NCBI GenBank assembly: GCA_047614245.1
Contig: JBLHIC010000003.1
Span: forward strand, 1 to 64,000
From: Ulvibacter sp047614245
GTDB lineage: Bacteria > Bacteroidota > Bacteroidia > Flavobacteriales > Flavobacteriaceae
DNA length: 64,000 bases
Direction of reading: 5' to 3'
The translations under genes were made by a program, and so were the position numbers. Numbering within the stretch: the first letter of the stretch is position 1; every line of letters starts with the position of its first letter. The notes under the pieces are model-generated. The model was not told where the DNA came from. It did no database searches and saw only the letters and a list, made by a program, of their open reading frames with translations. Of this stretch, positions 60,872 to 64,000 are shown one piece after another.

Positions 60872-62566
60872 TTGAGACAGTTTTTATACATACTTTTATA
60901 CCTTAATATGTATACCTGCATATTTTCAGAAATGAAAGCCCAGGTGTTAAACCTTTCTTTAGAAGCTGAAAGACCCATAAGTAAAGCGCTAAAAGACTCA
61001 TTAACCTTCAAAACTGATTTTAAGAATTACCTACTGCTAAAACAGACCGTTGACAGCATTCCAACTAAACTTCAATACTTAGGGTTTATCGAAAGTGAGC
61101 TAGTAAATATTGAAAAGAAAAACGACAGCACCTTTGTCGCTCACTATTTCTTAGGCAGGAAATACAAATACATTAAAGTTTATTATTCTGAAAGCAGTTT
61201 CAGTAAAAAAGAAATAATGCAAATTTCTTCTGAAGTTACTGATAACTACTTCACTCTCCCTTTTGAGACTTTTGAAGTGTCGATTCAAAAACTAAACAGC
61301 TTAAAGACTACCAATGGAAATGTTTTTGCCAAGGTTAGACTCGAAGAAATTTCTCTAGAGGACAATTTTATAACTGGCACCATTGATTTAGAAGGCGGAC
61401 CAACACGCCGTATCGATTCAATTGCCATTAGAGGTTATAAAAACTTCCCTAGAACATTTCTTAGACATTATACGGGCTTAAAAAAAGGAAAAATCTTTAA
61501 TGAGAAAAAGATTAACACTCAAAATGAAGTGCTAAACAGCCTGCAATTCACTACTACAATAAAAGCGCCTGAAGTTCTCTTCAGAAAAGACTCTACGATA
61601 GTCTATTTATATCTCAAAAAACGCCTTGCAAATTTATTTGATGGGGTTTTAGGTTTCACTACCGACGAAAAAACCAATAAATTACAACTTAATGGATATC
61701 TTAATTTGGAATTAATTAATAATTTAGACTATGGAGAAGAATTACTTATTAACTATAAGGCCGATGGCGAAGAGCAAAGAAAGTTCAGAGTAAAAACCTC
61801 ATTGCCGTATTTATTAGGCTCTCCTTTCGGAGCGGAATTTGAATTAAAAATATTCAAAAGAGATAGTACTTTCATCACGACCGATCAGCAGGCAAGAATC
61901 AATTATCAACTCAATCCGTCTTATAGTAGTTACATCGGTTATAAGGGATATGAATCAAGTAATCTTCTTGACGAGGTCATCTCAGGATCACCCATAGAGG
62001 ATTTTAGTTCTAGTTTTTTCCTTGTCGGATATAATTATTTTAGTCTTCAAAACAATTTATTATTTCCAAGAAAGTCAGAAATATTCATTAACTCTGAAAT
62101 AGGCTCACGACAATTAAGTACAGCTAAGGACAACCAGATTAAGATCTTAACAAAAGTCAATTATATTTTCAGCCTTAATCACAAGAACTCAATTTTCCTA
62201 CAGAACACCACAAACATCCTTCTAAGCGATTCATATATTACAAATGAACTTTTTAGATTTGGAGGAATAACAAGTATTAGAGGATTTGACGAAGACAGTA
62301 TTGACGCTTCTCTTTTTTCAGTATTTAATACGGAATATCGATATCAATTCAATCAAGGAATATACATACACAGCATACTTGACTTTGGATATTTTGAAAA
62401 TAAATCACTTCTAATAAAGGAAAAACTTTACGGATATGGGATTGGACTCGGACTGCAAACCAAGGCCGGATTATTTAAAATAAACATTGCAAATGGTAAT
62501 TCTGAAAACAGATCCTTTAACCTTTCAAATACTAAAATACATTTAATTCTCTCGACAAGGTTTTAA
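60872..62566 (+). CDS. Omp85/BamA-like outer-membrane protein with POTRA domain
   Basis: A 564-residue exported protein. The frame starts at a TTG (60872); that start gives the signal peptide MRQFLYILLYLNMYTCIFSE with cleavage near KAQ, whereas the next ATG (60908) gives a shorter signal. Residues about 35-260 form one or two POTRA-like units (TVDSIPTKLQYLGFIESELV, then RIDSIAIRGYKNFPRTFLRHYTGLKKGKIFNE). A barrel of about 16 strands follows. The Omp85 signature RGF lies in FGGITSIRGFDEDSI, and the protein ends in a C-terminal Phe (HLILSTRF). It is shorter than BamA (about 800), nearer to TamA- or patatin-associated Omp85 proteins of Bacteroidota. Function: insertion or secretion of outer-membrane proteins, not proven. 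Confidence 0.88.
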   Translation: MRQFLYILLYLNMYTCIFSEMKAQVLNLSLEAERPISKALKDSLTFKTDFKNYLLLKQTVDSIPTKLQYLGFIESELVNIEKKNDSTFVAHYFLGRKYKYIKVYYSESSFSKKEIMQISSEVTDNYFTLPFETFEVSIQKLNSLKTTNGNVFAKVRLEEISLEDNFITGTIDLEGGPTRRIDSIAIRGYKNFPRTFLRHYTGLKKGKIFNEKKINTQNEVLNSLQFTTTIKAPEVLFRKDSTIVYLYLKKRLANLFDGVLGFTTDEKTNKLQLNGYLNLELINNLDYGEELLINYKADGEEQRKFRVKTSLPYLLGSPFGAEFELKIFKRDSTFITTDQQARINYQLNPSYSSYIGYKGYESSNLLDEVISGSPIEDFSSSFFLVGYNYFSLQNNLLFPRKSEIFINSEIGSRQLSTAKDNQIKILTKVNYIFSLNHKNSIFLQNTTNILLSDSYITNELFRFGGITSIRGFDEDSIDASLFSVFNTEYRYQFNQGIYIHSILDFGYFENKSLLIKEKLYGYGIGLGLQTKAGLFKINIANGNSENRSFNLSNTKIHLILSTRF

Positions 62567-62684
62567 AAGCGCACTCCTCGGCTCTTCTTTAAAACCAAAA
62601 AAAACCAAACTTTAAGTTTAAATAGTTGTGTAATTAACTTTTTATTATGACTTTTGGCATTGGCTAATTCAAATAAATTATAAA

Positions 62685-64000
62685 ATGAGAACAAAGTTTA
62701 GTGGAATTTTAACACTTTTACTAGTGTTAGTAGTGCAACTCACGTTCGCACAAGAAAAGACAATCTCTGGAACTGTTACTGATAACACAGGTTTACCGTT
62801 ACCGGGGGTTAATATTATCGTTAAAGGAACGACGAATGGTACACAATCGGATTTTGACGGTAATTATTCCGTCCAAGCCGCTGTTGGCCAAACTCTTTCC
62901 TATAGCTATGTAGGTTTTAAGTCTACTGAAATTGCTGTGACGGCAAGTTCAAACACTATTAACCTTAATATGGAAGAGGACGCTGCCCAACTTGAAGAGG
63001 TAGTTGTGACCGCTTCCGGTATTAAAAAGGAAAAAAAGGCCCTTGGTTATGCGGTATCTTCTATAAAAGAAGAAGCAATCAAGGATAATCCTGAATCAGA
63101 TTTGACTCGTATCTTGCAAGGTAAGTCTGCTGGTATTGATATTACGACCCAAAATGGTCTTTCTGGTTCTGCAAATAAGGTTATTATTAGAGGGATGAGT
63201 TCCTTCTCAGGATCCAACAACGCACTTTATGTGGTTGATGGTGTACCTTATAGTAATGACACGAATGAGGCAGGTAATTTTGTTGATGGTAATATGGGGA
63301 CAAGTAGATCATTTGATATTGACCCAAACAATATTGCTAACATTGACATACTTAAAGGTTTGGCTGCTACTACACTTTATGGTACCGAAGGTAGAAATGG
63401 AGTTATATTGATAACAACCAAGACCGGAGATTCTAAAAACCTTAAGACAAAGCAAGAAGTTGAGATATCATCTTCTTACTTTTTCAATGAAGTTGCCTCA
63501 TTACCTGACTATCAGGATTCATTTGGTGGTGGTTTTAACCAAGCTGATGCAGATGGATGGTTCTACAGTAACTGGGGGCCAGGATTTTATAGAGATGGTC
63601 TTGGAGGCTGGGGATCGTTCGTTAACGACGCCAACCCCGATGCTGGTTTTAATTCAGATGGTACATTAGCTCACCCTTACTCAACATCTTCTTTCTTAGC
63701 AGGTGCTTATCCTGATTTCCAGGCGGAATTTGCCGGTGAAAGATATGACTGGAGACCTAGAAATAGTGTTGAAAAATTCTTTAAAGTAGGAGGTGTTTCT
63801 ACGATCTCTGCTAATATGAGAGGTAGAAGTGAAGATGGTAAATACAACTACGGTACGGCATTTAGTCATTTGAGTGATGAAGGGTTTACACCTGGCAATG
63901 AAATCAGAAGAACGAATTTGACTGTTTCAGGTGGTGGTAAACTATCTAACAAAATAAACGTTAGAGGTTCTATGACCTATACACTTATAAATTACAAAAC
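62685..64000 (+). CDS. SusC/RagA-family TonB-dependent receptor, N-terminal part
   Basis: The frame runs from the ATG at 62685 to the right edge (438 codons seen). It has a signal peptide (MRTKFSGILTLLLVLVVQLTFAQ). A carboxypeptidase-like regulatory domain follows (EKTISGTVTDNTGLPLPGVN, then VKGTTNGTQSDFDGNYSV), with the TonB-box-like EEVVVTASGIKKEKKALGYAV. The plug is seen from LTRILQGKSAGIDITTQNG and IIRGMSSFSGSNNALYVVDGV through LKGLAATTLYGTEGRNGVILI. These are classic SusC/RagA signatures. The barrel continues off the window. A SusD partner could lie beyond the edge. The spacing of 118 bp after the Omp85 gene suggests a separate or partly coupled transcript. Confidence 0.95.
   Translation, partial: MRTKFSGILTLLLVLVVQLTFAQEKTISGTVTDNTGLPLPGVNIIVKGTTNGTQSDFDGNYSVQAAVGQTLSYSYVGFKSTEIAVTASSNTINLNMEEDAAQLEEVVVTASGIKKEKKALGYAVSSIKEEAIKDNPESDLTRILQGKSAGIDITTQNGLSGSANKVIIRGMSSFSGSNNALYVVDGVPYSNDTNEAGNFVDGNMGTSRSFDIDPNNIANIDILKGLAATTLYGTEGRNGVILITTKTGDSKNLKTKQEVEISSSYFFNEVASLPDYQDSFGGGFNQADADGWFYSNWGPGFYRDGLGGWGSFVNDANPDAGFNSDGTLAHPYSTSSFLAGAYPDFQAEFAGERYDWRPRNSVEKFFKVGGVSTISANMRGRSEDGKYNYGTAFSHLSDEGFTPGNEIRRTNLTVSGGGKLSNKINVRGSMTYTLINYK

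Noticed and set aside
1..64000. CRISPR array, rRNA or tRNA genes
   Set aside because: No regularly spaced repeats and no cloverleaf or rRNA sequence were recognized in any intergenic region.

Overview
The window looks like a chromosomal segment of a marine-type member of the Bacteroidota, class Flavobacteriia (genus not determinable from sequence alone). The evidence is AT-rich DNA, weak Shine-Dalgarno signals, and several promoters of the Bacteroidota form (TTG, a 19-22 bp spacer, then TAnnTTTG). It also has a fused SecDF, SusC-type and FecR-regulated TonB receptors, an Omp85-type barrel, many lipoproteins with a Bacteroidota-style lipobox, a large repetitive secreted protein of the kind exported by type IX secretion, and a str-S10-spc-alpha ribosomal supercluster followed by carA, eno and gltA.

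Layout. 1-2027 (minus): N-terminal 675 residues of a large repetitive secreted protein running off the left edge. 2175-6021 (plus): folE-cysS-yidD-lgt-DUF192 lipoprotein operon. 6206-14293 (minus): secDF, a small membrane-anchored protein resembling a SecD periplasmic subdomain, mdh, a predicted outer-membrane protein and gyrB. 14572-15804: DUF2911 protein and queE. 16016-19636 (plus): a HerA/DUF853 ATPase, a lipoprotein, a VOC protein and an AI-2E-family permease. 19642-21934 (minus): folD and ffh. 22330-27277: unknown secreted protein, SMP-30-like lipoprotein, DEAD-box helicase and M28 peptidase.

27296-32865 is the most accessory-like part. It holds a decayed lipocalin-like lipoprotein gene, an intact larger relative, and, divergent from it, an ECF sigma / FecR anti-sigma / TonB receptor cell-surface signalling unit. 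32911-39179 (minus) holds argS, two guanidino-group-modifying enzymes (CtlX-like and DDAH/arginine-deiminase-like), small membrane proteins, an outer-membrane barrel and a deletion remnant of a DUF3570 gene.

39243-60687 (minus) is the conserved core: transcription runs from rpsL through fusA, rpsJ, the S10, spc and alpha clusters and rplQ to carA, eno and gltA. rpmJ and rpmD, both small, are intact. A cluster of four small palindromes in alternating orientation (REP-like) interrupts the cluster between rpsJ and rplC. 60872-64000 (plus) encodes an Omp85/POTRA protein and the start of a SusC/RagA TonB receptor that runs off the right edge.

I saw no rRNA, tRNA, CRISPR array, complete insertion sequence or prophage. 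I did not find a clearly new multi-gene system. The best leads are the REP-like palindrome cluster, the lipocalin-like lipoprotein pair beside the ECF/FecR/TonB unit, the SecD-P1-like stand-alone protein next to secDF, and the unusually long inverted repeat at the eno terminator.
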